Assembly: GCF_016653465.1 (NCBI RefSeq)
Contig: NZ_NHSQ01000035.1
Location: 2,240 to 41,597, forward strand
Reading direction: 5' to 3'
DNA length: 39,358 bases
From: Thiocystis minor
GTDB lineage: Bacteria > Pseudomonadota > Gammaproteobacteria > Chromatiales > Chromatiaceae
The position numbers and the translations under genes were made by a program. Shown piece by piece: positions 10,412 through 19,002 of the stretch (the stretch's first letter is position 1; every line of letters begins with the position of its first letter). The notes under the pieces were generated by a model. It worked only from the letters and a program-made list of their open reading frames with translations. It was not told the origin of the DNA and did no database searches.

Positions 10412-11311
10412 TCAGCGCGACAGATAAGCCCGCACGGCCTCCTTCAAGGTATCGAAACTGCGCCGGAGTTCGGTCATGGCGTCCTGAACTTCCGGTGCCT
10501 GCTTCACGTCCCGAGCGACCCGCTTGAGCGTTGCGGCATGCTCTCGTCTCCAGACCGCCATCCGCTCGATCAAACGTTTCAACCCCTCGTCCGCTCCGTT
10601 ATTTTTGCCCGAGGGCGCGTAGCCAAATTGGTAGTCGACGATGTCTTCGGTCACCTCGCCCTTGAAAAGTCGGTGCAGTTCGACCTGGAGACACTTGGCG
10701 CTGTAGCTGAAGCGTCCGTCCTTTTCCAGACGCCGCACGCTCATGCGGATCTGGGTGGATTCGAGCAGGTGCAGCGGGGCATGGCGGGCGGTGCGCTTGA
10801 CGAAATCATGATCCTCGGCCAGCCGGAGCGTTTCGTCGAAGCCGCCGACAAGGTCAAAGAGGTCGTGATCGACGAAAATGGCGAAACCGCCGGCATGTGG
10901 CGCGGTCTTGAGACTGAGCCTGACGAATTGGTTGGCGAGTTCGAAGAGGAGCGCATCGAGCGGATGGTCGGAATCCGGCTCAAACCCACAGGTCGCGAGT
11001 CGCATCCCCTCCGTCTCCATCTCTCCGAGCGCCTTTTCCAGAAAGTCCGCTGGCGGCAGGACATCGGCATCGAGGAAAAACAGCCACGCGCCGCGCGCCA
11101 CCCCGGCGCCGCGGTTGCGGCCCACCGCCGGCATCCCGCCCTCGGTCAGGATCACGCCTCGCGCGCGGCAGATTGCGCGCGTCTCGTCGGTCGAGCCGGC
11201 ATCGGCCACGATGGTCTCAAAGTCGCGAAAGGTCTGACGGTCGAGCCGATCCAGCAATCCGGGGAGGAGTTCGGATTCGTTCAGGGTTGGGATGATGACA
11301 CTGACCTTCAT
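10412..11311 (-). CDS. Family 2 glycosyltransferase
   Basis: Transfers a sugar from a nucleotide-sugar donor; the acceptor is unknown. The 299-residue protein starts with VSVIIPTLNESELL, the hallmark of the GT-A fold of family 2. It has ADAGSTDETRAI near residue 37 and the metal-binding DAD at 81-83 (FFLDADV). A later GGFDETLRLAEDHDF segment probably carries the catalytic base. There is no strong membrane segment, unlike many polysaccharide synthases. The last 80 residues are helical and charged. It is the last gene of a leftward cluster after the GH1 gene (53-bp gap) and ends at the bidirectional terminator. Confidence 0.9.
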   Translation of the reverse strand: MKVSVIIPTLNESELLPGLLDRLDRQTFRDFETIVADAGSTDETRAICRARGVILTEGGMPAVGRNRGAGVARGAWLFFLDADVLPPADFLEKALGEMETEGMRLATCGFEPDSDHPLDALLFELANQFVRLSLKTAPHAGGFAIFVDHDLFDLVGGFDETLRLAEDHDFVKRTARHAPLHLLESTQIRMSVRRLEKDGRFSYSAKCLQVELHRLFKGEVTEDIVDYQFGYAPSGKNNGADEGLKRLIERMAVWRREHAATLKRVARDVKQAPEVQDAMTELRRSFDTLKEAVRAYLSR

Positions 11312-11364
11312 GTTGTCCCCCGATAAAATGGAATCGCGTCCCGCATGACAGGGGTTGGCGCCGG

Positions 11365-12765
11365 TTAGACCAATTCCAGCGAATCATCGAGCGCCGTGGC
11401 AAGCAGCGACCGATACAGAGATTCGTCGAGATCGAAACCGCCAGTACGGCAAACCCCCGCATACCAGCGCGCACTGAGTTTGGGTGTCCGCCGTAGGTTT
11501 CGATAGTCGACATGGATCAATCCAAAGCGCTTCGACAGGCCCAGGGACCATTCGAAATTGTCCAGCAGGCTCCAGACGAAATACCCGCGTACATCGCTGC
11601 CCGCGTCCATGGCGCGGTGCAGCATGAACAGATAGCCCTCCAGATAGTCGCGCCGCTGCGGGTCGCGAACGCTTCCGTCCAACTCGATCCGATCGACGAA
11701 GGCCGCACCGTTCTCAGTAATAAAGACCGGCGGATTGCCGTAACGCGTGCGTAGCCAGGTCAGGGTATCGAGAAAGCTGCGCGGCTCGATCTGCCAGTCC
11801 ATGTCGGTGTGCCGAGCGTCCGGATCAAGGCTGCGCGCCAGCCGAAAACCCAGCCAGGGTAGCCAGTTGCGTTCCACGATGAGGTGCGAATAGTGGTTGA
11901 CGCCGACGAAATCGACCGGCTGACCGATGAGCGCCAGATCGCCCGGACGCAAGGTCCGTCGATAGACCGACAGCAGACGCCGGACCGGCGCCGGATAGCG
12001 TCCGGCCAGGATCGGATCGGCGAAGAGTCGATTCGCCAGGGCGTCGATTCGCTCAGCCAGGCGGACATCTGAGCGCCGACGCGGGAGCACCGGGAAGAGG
12101 TTGAGCGCGGGTCCGACACCGGCATCGGGGACGTGCGCGCGCAGGCGCTGAAGGCCGGCGCCATGGGCCAGCAAGAGATGGTGGGCGACGCGAAAGGCGC
12201 GCAGTGGATTGCGTCGACCAGGCGCATGGTCGCCGGAGACATAGCCCGCGGTAGCGATCGTGAGCGGCTCGTTGATGGTGACCCAGTGCTTGACCCGATC
12301 GCCCAGGGCGCGCGCGACTGCTTCGGCATAGTCGGCAAAGCGCCAGACCGTGTCGCGCGACTCCCAGCCGCCGCGCTGCTGCTCGAACCAGGGCAGATCC
12401 CAGTGGTAGAGGGTCGCGAACGGACGAATCCCGCGTGCGAGCAGTCCATCCGCCAGCCGTTCGTAGAAATCGAGACCCAACCGATTCACCCGCCGCGCGG
12501 GGCTGGAGATCACCCGAGGCCAGGAGATGGAGAAGCGATAGGCACCCAGTCCAAGCTCCGCCATGAGATCCAGATCCTCGCGATAGCGCTGATAATGATC
12601 GCAGGCAACGCTGGCGTTCGTGCCGTCCAGAATTCGACCACGCCGCGCTGTGAAGCGATCCCAGATCGACGGCGCCTTGCCATCCAGATTGGCGGCCCCC
12701 TCGATCTGAAAGGCCGCCGTCGCCGCGCCCCAGATCAGATGGTCGGGAAACTGAATGCGTTGCAT
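11365..12765 (-). CDS. GH1 family beta-glucosidase
   Basis: A retaining glycoside hydrolase that probably cleaves beta-linked glucosides. The 466 residues fit GH1. FPDHLIWGAATAAFQIEGA is the N-terminal signature. The acid/base glutamate is E167 in TINEP, and the nucleophile is E351 in FITENG. The C-terminal WSLLDNFEWSLG motif of the sugar-binding site is present. There is no signal peptide, so it acts in the cytoplasm. I chose ATG at 12765, which places the conserved motif directly after the start; an upstream in-frame extension is not needed. It shares its direction with the TerB-like gene upstream and the GT2 gene downstream, suggesting turnover or remodelling of a glucoside or glycan. Confidence 0.93.
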   Translation of the reverse strand: MQRIQFPDHLIWGAATAAFQIEGAANLDGKAPSIWDRFTARRGRILDGTNASVACDHYQRYREDLDLMAELGLGAYRFSISWPRVISSPARRVNRLGLDFYERLADGLLARGIRPFATLYHWDLPWFEQQRGGWESRDTVWRFADYAEAVARALGDRVKHWVTINEPLTIATAGYVSGDHAPGRRNPLRAFRVAHHLLLAHGAGLQRLRAHVPDAGVGPALNLFPVLPRRRSDVRLAERIDALANRLFADPILAGRYPAPVRRLLSVYRRTLRPGDLALIGQPVDFVGVNHYSHLIVERNWLPWLGFRLARSLDPDARHTDMDWQIEPRSFLDTLTWLRTRYGNPPVFITENGAAFVDRIELDGSVRDPQRRDYLEGYLFMLHRAMDAGSDVRGYFVWSLLDNFEWSLGLSKRFGLIHVDYRNLRRTPKLSARWYAGVCRTGGFDLDESLYRSLLATALDDSLELV

Positions 12766-12794
12766 GCGAGCGGCGGCCAGGACTGAATGCTGCG

Positions 12795-13007
12795 TCAGCC
12801 GACCGACGTTTCGCAATCCGCGATCAAGGCATCGAGCAACTGCACCGACGATGTCGCTTCCTTCTTGATTTCTCTTAGAAAATCCAGTTCGCTCTTGGAA
12901 ATCCGGCCGTCCGCGAACAACGCCTTACGCAAGACGTCGACTTCTTTCTGACTGATATGGCCATCGGCAAGAGCAAACGCCTTCGCAACGTCACGCCATT
13001 GAGCCAT
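12795..13007 (-). CDS. Small TerB/EF-hand-like protein, 70 residues
   Basis: A 70-residue protein with two similar halves: ALADGHISQKEVDVL (residues 12-26) and LFADGRISKSELDFL (30-44). The repeated pattern ADGxISxxE resembles one acidic turn of TerB-like or EF-hand-like helical repeats, suggesting possible metal binding. That function is inference. A longer frame exists, but ATG at 13007 is preceded by a perfect AGGAGG-type site (GAGAGGAGGTG), one of the strongest in the window, which points to high expression. It has no signal peptide. It lies 29 bp upstream of the GH1 gene on the same strand and divergent from yaeQ. Confidence 0.75.
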   Translation of the reverse strand: MAQWRDVAKAFALADGHISQKEVDVLRKALFADGRISKSELDFLREIKKEATSSVQLLDALIADCETSVG

Positions 13008-13138
13008 GGAAACACCTCCTCTCCGTTGAATGAATGATCGGCATGACAAAGGATCATGCCGATCTTGCCGCGCTTTCGCGGTTACCATGAGCGTCTGCCC
13101 CGCTTGGGGCATCACTCACTCATTCCAGGATAGACCCC

Positions 13139-13690
13139 ATGGCCCTTAAGGCAACTGTGTTCAAGGCGCAGGTTCAGATCAGCGACATGGACCGTCATTA
13201 TTACGCCAGCCATGCGCTCACCCTGGCCCGTCATCCCTCCGAAACCGACACCCGGATGATGGTCCGGCTATTCGCTTTCTGTCTCTTCGCGGACCCGCTG
13301 TTGAGCTTCACCAAGGGACTGTCCACCGACGACGAGCCAGATCTCTGGCAGCGCAGTCTGAGCGGCGAAATCGAACGCTGGATCGAGCTGGGTCAACCGG
13401 ACGAGCGGCGGCTCCGACAAGCCAGCGGACGCGCCCAGGAAGTGGTGACGATCAATTTCGCGGGCCGGGCGGGCGACCTCTGGTGGCAGCAGAACGGCGC
13501 GGGCCTACAACGCCTGCGCAATCTCCGGGTGCTCGACCTGAACAGCGCCGAGGTGCAGGCACTGACCGGACTGGTGGCGCGCTCCATGGATCTCCAGTGC
13601 ACCATCGATGGCGGTCAGGTCTGGATCGGCAACGGCCAGACGACGGTGGAGTTGACGCCGACCGTGCGGCAGGACAGGGGCGACCGATGA
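13139..13690 (+). CDS. yaeQ: YaeQ family protein
   Basis: A 183-residue protein matching YaeQ end to end: MALKATVFKAQVQISDMDRHYY at the start, then ARHPSETDTRMMVRLFAFCL, and the DEPDLW motif near residue 65. YaeQ proteins adopt a PD-(D/E)xK nuclease-like fold. E. coli YaeQ was linked to suppression of an rfaH-type transcription defect, but its biochemical role is not settled. The gene is divergent from the small TerB-like gene and converges on the L,D-transpeptidase gene, leaving a 5-bp gap between stop codons. Confidence 0.92.
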   Translation: MALKATVFKAQVQISDMDRHYYASHALTLARHPSETDTRMMVRLFAFCLFADPLLSFTKGLSTDDEPDLWQRSLSGEIERWIELGQPDERRLRQASGRAQEVVTINFAGRAGDLWWQQNGAGLQRLRNLRVLDLNSAEVQALTGLVARSMDLQCTIDGGQVWIGNGQTTVELTPTVRQDRGDR

Positions 13691-13695
13691 ACCGA

Positions 13696-14289
13696 TCAGG
13701 GCAGAATCCGAATCGGCGTTCCGTCCGGAACCAGGTTCCAGATCTCGTCGATTTCATGATTCTGGACGGCAATGCAACCGTGGGTCCAATCGCGGTTAAT
13801 GTACAGACGTCGCATGCTTTCCGACTGGATATAGTTGGGAAGCCCGTGGAGCATGATCATGCCGCCGGGGTTGAACCCAAGCTGGCGGCTGGCGAGTTTA
13901 TCCTGCTCGTTGGGATAGGAAATATGGATGGCCTTGTAAAAATTGCTCCGGGGATTACGCCAGTTCAACACGTAATCGCCGACTGGCGTGCGCTGATCGC
14001 CCTCGCGGTATTTATGGCCGTTGGGCGAGCCGCCAAGGGCGACACGGTATTTCCGCACCACCTGACCTCGGCTGTGCAGTTCGATTTGCCGTTCGGATTT
14101 TTTGACCACGACCTGATCGACCGGGCCGTTAGCCTGTTGCGTGACTGGCGGCGTGCTGCCGCAGCCCGTCAGCCCGAGCAGTCCGGTGAGCGCGAGCGCG
14201 ACGAGTGCGCGCATCCCGAGCGAGCGGGTTTGCCGGTGCCGTGGTTGGGCGCGGTCGACGACGTGGGAATAGTTGGCGTTGAAATGCAT
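13696..14289 (-). CDS. L,D-transpeptidase (YkuD) lipoprotein
   Basis: A probable cell-wall enzyme that forms L,D cross-links or attaches proteins to peptidoglycan. The YkuD domain is marked by MLHGLP (H148) and the catalytic THGCIAV (H170, C172). It is preceded by a hydrophobic segment ending in the lipobox LTGC (C43), so the protein is anchored in the outer membrane or the periplasmic face. I chose ATG at 14289 because AGGA lies 8 bases upstream. ATG at 14214 would start right at the hydrophobic segment (MRALVALALTG) and is a realistic alternative, but lacks a visible ribosome binding site. It is close to the ErfK/YbiS/YafK group; the exact substrate is unknown. Confidence 0.87.
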   Translation of the reverse strand: MHFNANYSHVVDRAQPRHRQTRSLGMRALVALALTGLLGLTGCGSTPPVTQQANGPVDQVVVKKSERQIELHSRGQVVRKYRVALGGSPNGHKYREGDQRTPVGDYVLNWRNPRSNFYKAIHISYPNEQDKLASRQLGFNPGGMIMLHGLPNYIQSESMRRLYINRDWTHGCIAVQNHEIDEIWNLVPDGTPIRILP

Positions 14290-14384
14290 GGGGTGAGTCC
14301 TGAATCGACGGTGCCGGCTGACCGCCGGCAAAGTTCACAATCAACGCCAGAAAGTTTATGTAAGCCGATGACTAAAATCCAGCT

Positions 14385-15581
14385 TCAGAATTCCGGCAGC
14401 ACGCGGAGGAAGCAGGTTTTCAGATAAGCGGTCTCGGAAATGGCCGGGTGCACCGGATGGTCCGGCCCCTGCTGGCCGACTTCCAGCAACTGAAGATTGC
14501 GTCCCGCCCGACGCGCCGCGAGTTGTACCGAGCGCAAAAAAGTGTCGCGGTCCATGTGAAAGGAGCAGGAAGACGTGACCAAGAGCCCGCCGGGTTCCAG
14601 AACCTCGATTCCGAGCCGGTTGAGCCGCTGATAGGCCTGGGTGCCTTCCTTCTCGTCCTTGCGGCGTTTGATGAAAGCGGGCGGATCGAGAATGACGGTA
14701 TCGAATCGCTTCCCCTTGTCGCGCAGATCGCGCAAGACCTCGAAGGCGTCGCCATGCAGATGGTTGACGCGATTGTCGAGGTGGTTGCGGGCGGCGTTAT
14801 CGGCGACCCGTTCCAGCGCGGTGTGCGAGCTGTCCACGCAGGTCACTTCCTCGGCGCCCAGTGCAGCGGCGCGCAGTCCCCAAGCGCCGATATAACTGCA
14901 CACGTCCAGCACCCGCCTGCCAACCCCATAGCGAGCGAGCCGGGTACGGTTCTCGGCCTGATCGAAGAACCAGCCGGTCTTTTGTCCGCTCAGGGGCGAG
15001 ACCTCGAACGCTAGTTCGTGCTCGATCAGCGTCAGACGGTCCTCGGGCGTTCCGAGCACCGTTTCCACGCCACGCGGCAGCCCCTCTAGTTCGCGCACGG
15101 CGGTGTCGTTGCGCAGCACGATCGCCCTGGGCCGCAGCACCTGTTCCAGCGCGGCCAGGATTTCCCCGCGCACCCGCTCCATCCCGGCGGTCGTGATCTG
15201 TACCGCGAGCAAGTCGTCGTAGCGATCCACAATCAGACCCGGCAGACCATCGCTCTCTCCGAACACCAGCCGATAGAAGGGGCGTTTGTAGAGCCGTTCG
15301 CGCAGCGCCAGCGCATCATGGATACGTTTGAGCCAGAGGGCCGGACTCAGCGGGTGATTGCGGTCGCGCGTCACGATCCGGGCGCAGATCAGCGAATGCG
15401 GATTGACATAGCCATGCCCGATCCAGCGCTCGTGGTCGCTCAGAATCTCGACCGGCTGGCCCGGCTCCAGGTTTTTCAAGGGCGTCGCCTGGGTGTCGAC
15501 CTCGTTGCTGTAGATCCAGCAATGACCGGCGAGCAGGCGGCGTTCCTGATCTTTGCGCAGGAGGAGTGGCTGAGTCTTCAT
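14385..15581 (-). CDS. rlmI: 23S rRNA (cytosine-C5) methyltransferase, RlmI type
   Basis: A 398-residue class I methyltransferase. The N-terminal PUA domain (LLLRKDQERRLLAGHCWIYS) is followed by the EEHE-like linker and the SAM-binding motif VLDVCSYIGAWGLRAA. Next come the FDTVILDPPAF motif and a late TSSCSFHM motif with the catalytic cysteine. This is the layout of RlmI/YccW, which methylates 23S rRNA C1962. The start at ATG 15581 gives MKTQPLLLRKDQE, matching the family. The longer frame upstream has no family similarity. Substrate assignment is by family only. Confidence 0.9.
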   Translation of the reverse strand: MKTQPLLLRKDQERRLLAGHCWIYSNEVDTQATPLKNLEPGQPVEILSDHERWIGHGYVNPHSLICARIVTRDRNHPLSPALWLKRIHDALALRERLYKRPFYRLVFGESDGLPGLIVDRYDDLLAVQITTAGMERVRGEILAALEQVLRPRAIVLRNDTAVRELEGLPRGVETVLGTPEDRLTLIEHELAFEVSPLSGQKTGWFFDQAENRTRLARYGVGRRVLDVCSYIGAWGLRAAALGAEEVTCVDSSHTALERVADNAARNHLDNRVNHLHGDAFEVLRDLRDKGKRFDTVILDPPAFIKRRKDEKEGTQAYQRLNRLGIEVLEPGGLLVTSSCSFHMDRDTFLRSVQLAARRAGRNLQLLEVGQQGPDHPVHPAISETAYLKTCFLRVLPEF

Positions 15582-15708
15582 GATGGGTCTTCCGATCAGG
15601 ATGAATACGGTTTTCGTTCGTCTGATGCGAAAGACTATCAGAAATTCAGGAAGGTGGACGTTTAGACGCTTACCCACAAAAGGGCTGCAAGATCATTTTG
15701 TTGCAAGG

Positions 15709-16437
15709 TCACTTCAAGCCTTGTGCTTTATCCGGATACCAAGAACCGTCCGAACCATTCCTCAGCTTCTGCGCGTCGATCCGTCGGATCCCTCTTCTTT
15801 TTAATTCCGCGCTGGCGAATATCCAATATTTGTTCTTGGCGCCCAAGAGCCATAGCGAGCCTATCCTCCGATAACCACTCTTATCCTGCCCACGCTGCGA
15901 GGAGAAATTGGTGGATCTCACAAAGGCGAGAAGACCCTGCTTGCCCCGCCATTGATCGTCCGCTATCAACACCCGATGGCGATAAGATTGTAATCCTTGC
16001 CCCCGAAACTTGGGTAGCGTGAACGCGGCAAAGTTATAAAGATATTGATCGGGCACGGAAATGACGAGCCCCGGCATGATTTCAGGATTCCCCAAGGAAT
16101 GAATCCAGGTGTATCCGGCCAGTTGGCCGTCCACAAAACTCAGAAGACAGGCATCGCCCTGCTCGAAGTTGCCGAGAAGCGTCGCGTCGATCTGCCACGT
16201 ACCAGCTTGCTGCATCCTTTCGAGATCCGAGCGGTCGGCCCACCGGGTCGACAGTACGGCCTTGGGCGCTCGTGAGAGAGGTTTGAGTTCATCGCGCGGC
16301 AACACAATGATGTCGAGCCGCTCGAAATAGAACAGCGTATTGAGTAACCGGTGCGACAGATGATAAAACCACTTGGCGAATCCGAACTGATTGAGAACAC
16401 TGCGGCTGTGTCGCAGCCGATCAAATATTGGCTTCAT
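15709..16437 (-). CDS. GNAT-like N-acetyltransferase
   Basis: A 242-residue protein whose C-terminal half has the features of the GNAT fold. These are GYTWIHSL (a beta-bulge strand region) and LPKFRGQGLQSYRHR, the acetyl-CoA pyrophosphate loop (R145-G146-Q147-G148), followed by a SGYRRIGSLWLLG strand. The first 60 residues are basic and not recognisable. The substrate is unknown. The gene stands alone, with 127 bp to rlmI and about 600 bp of featureless DNA upstream. I see no operon partner. Confidence 0.7.
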   Translation of the reverse strand: MKPIFDRLRHSRSVLNQFGFAKWFYHLSHRLLNTLFYFERLDIIVLPRDELKPLSRAPKAVLSTRWADRSDLERMQQAGTWQIDATLLGNFEQGDACLLSFVDGQLAGYTWIHSLGNPEIMPGLVISVPDQYLYNFAAFTLPKFRGQGLQSYRHRVLIADDQWRGKQGLLAFVRSTNFSSQRGQDKSGYRRIGSLWLLGAKNKYWIFASAELKRRGIRRIDAQKLRNGSDGSWYPDKAQGLK

Positions 16438-17036
16438 GAGGCAACTCTGCCGGTTGGCATCGTCAAAAAATCAGAGCCGAGCTTCGCCGGAGGCAACGCT
16501 GGAGCCCTCGGAAGTGCGTATTTCAAGCCGTACAATGAACAAGGCGACGATCGCCGTCGGACGATTTCGTCATGACTTTGCCGTAATGGACGTGATGGCG
16601 ATTCCACGTCATGGCGCTAAGGCTGCGTTTTGCCTGTTTACTGCTGAGATCTGAACTTCAAGGCGGAGTCCGTGCGGACCCGCGCCGGTATTCCTAATGC
16701 AGCTGCTCAGACCACGTTCGACATGAGGGGGTAAGCCCAAAACGTGGATTGGGATGGCTAACGTGTACCGCGTGTGAGCACATCGCTGCACATGGACTCA
16801 AGGACGTCGATGGCCGACAGGATGCGATCCGCTGTTGCCGCAACAGTTCGACCAGCGCTTCGGCCGGTACAGGCCCCGCTCGATTCGGGGGCCGACGATG
16901 CGTGGAACGGTTATGGTGTCAAGTTCTTGGAGAGTATAGACACGTTTTTTGAAAATTCTGGACGGTCGGATTCACCGAATCGGCATGGCCTTTGACCGGG
17001 TCTGCCTGCTCGCCTTCGAGACCGCCTGATCCGGTT
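16438..17036. other. 600-bp stretch without a recognisable gene
   Basis: Between the GNAT and rsgA genes, all frames hold only short reading frames (up to about 75 codons) without family motifs or convincing ribosome binding sites. Near 16585-16615 there is an imperfect short direct repeat (ACGTGATGGCG / ACGTCATGGCG). A minus-strand frame at 16609-16791 contains HVLGLPPHVERGLSSC, which may belong to a decayed or dispersed sequence but I cannot name it. I see no tRNA or terminator-like hairpin with a T-run. Confidence 0.5.
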
Positions 17037-18032
17037 TCAGGCCCCGAGCAGATGCTGAAAATTCGCCAGACGCTCGGGGGCGATCAGACCCTCGGCCACG
17101 GCTTGGCGGATGGCGCAGTCCGGCTCCTGATCGTGGTGACAGTCGGCGAAGCGGCATTGGTTCTGATAGGGCCTGAATTCGCGAAACCCTTGCTGGAGTC
17201 CCGCGCGATCGATGGCGCCGAGCCGGAAACTGCGCACGCCCGGCGAGTCGATCAGCAAACCCTCGCCGGGCAGCCGATAGCAGGTCGCCGCCGAGGTGGT
17301 GTGGCGTCCCAGCCCCGTGGCCTTGGACAGCAGCCCGATCTGGATGTCCCGATCGGGGAGCAGCGCCTTGACCAGCGAGGACTTGCCGACGCCCGACTGC
17401 CCGACCAGCACGCTGACCTCGCCGGCCAATCCCGCGATCAGGGTGGCAAGCGTGTCGGGTTCGCGCAGACTGATCCACAGGGTGCGGTAGCCGATGGTGT
17501 GGTAGTGCGCGAACCGGTTTTGGAAGGCAGTCCGCGCCTCGCCGTCGAGCAGATCCATCTTGTTGCCGACGAGCACGGCTTCGACCCCGATGGTCTCGGC
17601 GGCCACCAGATACTGATCGACCAGATAACCGCTGGGTTCGGGCTCGGGCGCGATGAGGACGACTAACCGGGTCAGATTGGCGGCGAGCGGTTTGGCGTAC
17701 CCATTGAAATCGGGCCGGCTCAGGACGGTGGTGCGCGGCAGGATGGCCGTGACGACGCCCTGTTCGTCGGCGATCCGCTGCCACACCACCCGATCACCGC
17801 ACACCGGATGGCCGATATTCTGGCGCGACAGACAGTGGAAGAGCTGCCCGCCGCTGTCCTCGACGGCCAGATTGGCCCCATGGCGGACCACCACGCGACC
17901 CTCTTCCGGTTCGGTCTCCGCGTCGAGTTCAGTTAGCACAATGTCCGGGCGGGACTCAAGCCGCTGGCGGCGACGTTCCTGGATGGTGCGGATGCGTTCG
18001 ATCTGACGTTCGGACAGCCGGCGTTTGGTCAT
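17037..18032 (-). CDS. rsgA: Ribosome small subunit-dependent GTPase RsgA
   Basis: RsgA is a GTPase that checks late 30S subunit maturation. The protein has 331 residues. An OB-fold N-terminal domain is followed by a circularly permuted GTPase domain, with G4 (NKMD, 157-160) before the P-loop GQSGVGKSS (211-219) and DSPG. A C-terminal zinc finger has CRFADCHHDQEPDCAI. It lies 4 bp downstream of the cytochrome c gene on the same strand and close to orn, its usual neighbour in gammaproteobacteria, which here is divergent. Confidence 0.96.
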   Translation of the reverse strand: MTKRRLSERQIERIRTIQERRRQRLESRPDIVLTELDAETEPEEGRVVVRHGANLAVEDSGGQLFHCLSRQNIGHPVCGDRVVWQRIADEQGVVTAILPRTTVLSRPDFNGYAKPLAANLTRLVVLIAPEPEPSGYLVDQYLVAAETIGVEAVLVGNKMDLLDGEARTAFQNRFAHYHTIGYRTLWISLREPDTLATLIAGLAGEVSVLVGQSGVGKSSLVKALLPDRDIQIGLLSKATGLGRHTTSAATCYRLPGEGLLIDSPGVRSFRLGAIDRAGLQQGFREFRPYQNQCRFADCHHDQEPDCAIRQAVAEGLIAPERLANFQHLLGA

Positions 18033-18036
18033 CGGC

Positions 18037-18330
18037 TCAGCGCGGGAATTGATAGTAATGACGGTTTAGATAGGCGGCGACGTCGCTGATGTTCTCGTCG
18101 AACCACTGGAGCCCCAGCGACAGCTCGCAGCGCTGGACCTGACGTTCCAGCCCCTCGAAGGAACTGATTTTGCGATCTTCCCGGGTATAGATCTCGCTGC
18201 CATGACAGCGGATGCAGTGGGTTTGATAGAGCGACTCGGCGTCGTCGGTCGCGACCGCGGGGGCAGGGGTTCCAGCGATCAGGACGAGACCCGCGAGGGT
18301 GGAAGCAAGAACAGATAAACGGTTAATCAT
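18037..18330 (-). CDS. Small periplasmic c-type cytochrome
   Basis: A 97-residue protein with a signal peptide (MINRLSVLASTLAGLVLIAG, probable cleavage after APAVA) and one haem-binding site CIRCH at 39-43. A late helix ends in AAYLNRHYYQF, typical of small class I cytochromes that end with a YLN-type helix. The expected distal methionine is not obvious in the short sequence, so the second haem ligand is uncertain. It probably carries electrons in the periplasm. ATG at 18330 has GGAG 8 bases upstream. The gene lies 4 bp upstream of rsgA and probably shares its transcript. Confidence 0.85.
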   Translation of the reverse strand: MINRLSVLASTLAGLVLIAGTPAPAVATDDAESLYQTHCIRCHGSEIYTREDRKISSFEGLERQVQRCELSLGLQWFDENISDVAAYLNRHYYQFPR

Positions 18331-18446
18331 GGGATGGCTCCGTGGCGATTTGACAAACCATAGTAGACCAACCATCGTTGTTCCGCACGATTCCGCCTGA
18401 CCGATCATTTGGCCTCCCTAGCGAGGCGTTGCATGGACATGACTGC

Positions 18447-18995
18447 ATGAACAAGAGCGAAAATAACCTGATCTGGCTCGATCTGGAGATGACCGGGCTG
18501 GATCCTTTCCAGGACCGCATCCTGGAGATCGCCACCATCGTCACCGATACTCAGCTACGGATTCTGGCCGAGGGTCCGGTCATGGCGATCCATCAGACGG
18601 ACGACATTCTGGGCGGGATGGACGACTGGAACCGGGAGCATCACGGCGCGTCCGGTTTGCTGGAGCGGGTGCGCGCGAGCCGCGTCTCGGAGACCGAGGC
18701 GGAGTCCGCTACCCTGGATTTTCTGGCGGACTTCGTGCCCGCCGGCGCGTCGCCGCTGTGCGGCAATAGCATCTGTCAGGACCGCCGCTTCCTCGCCCGC
18801 TGGATGTCCAGGCTGGATGCCTATTGTCACTACCGCAACCTGGATGTCAGCACGCTGAAGATTCTGGCCCTGCGCTGGGCGCCCGAGGTTGCGAGCAGTT
18901 TCAAGAAGGAATCCAAGCATCTGGCATTGGACGACATTCGCGAATCCATCGCCGAACTGCGCCACTATCGCGAGCGGTTGCTGCGGCCATTTTAA
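18447..18995 (+). CDS. orn: Oligoribonuclease
   Basis: Orn degrades the shortest RNA oligonucleotides (mainly dinucleotides) to mononucleotides and also removes pGpG made from cyclic-di-GMP. The 182-residue protein begins [19 protein letters not shown], with the first metal ligands D12 and E14. It continues with [12 protein letters not shown] and [11 protein letters not shown], the later DEDDh exonuclease motifs. ATG at 18447 matches the family; an open extension to 18378 does not. It is divergent from the cytochrome c-rsgA pair and converges on the SseB-like gene. Confidence 0.97.
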   Translation: MNKSENNLIWLDLEMTGLDPFQDRILEIATIVTDTQLRILAEGPVMAIHQTDDILGGMDDWNREHHGASGLLERVRASRVSETEAESATLDFLADFVPAGASPLCGNSICQDRRFLARWMSRLDAYCHYRNLDVSTLKILALRWAPEVASSFKKESKHLALDDIRESIAELRHYRERLLRPF

Positions 18996-19002
18996 GTCGT
19001 CC

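Noticed and set aside
16774..16995. Possible 73-codon gene in the gene-free gap
   Set aside because: No convincing ribosome binding site, composition unlike neighbours, and another overlapping frame is equally open.
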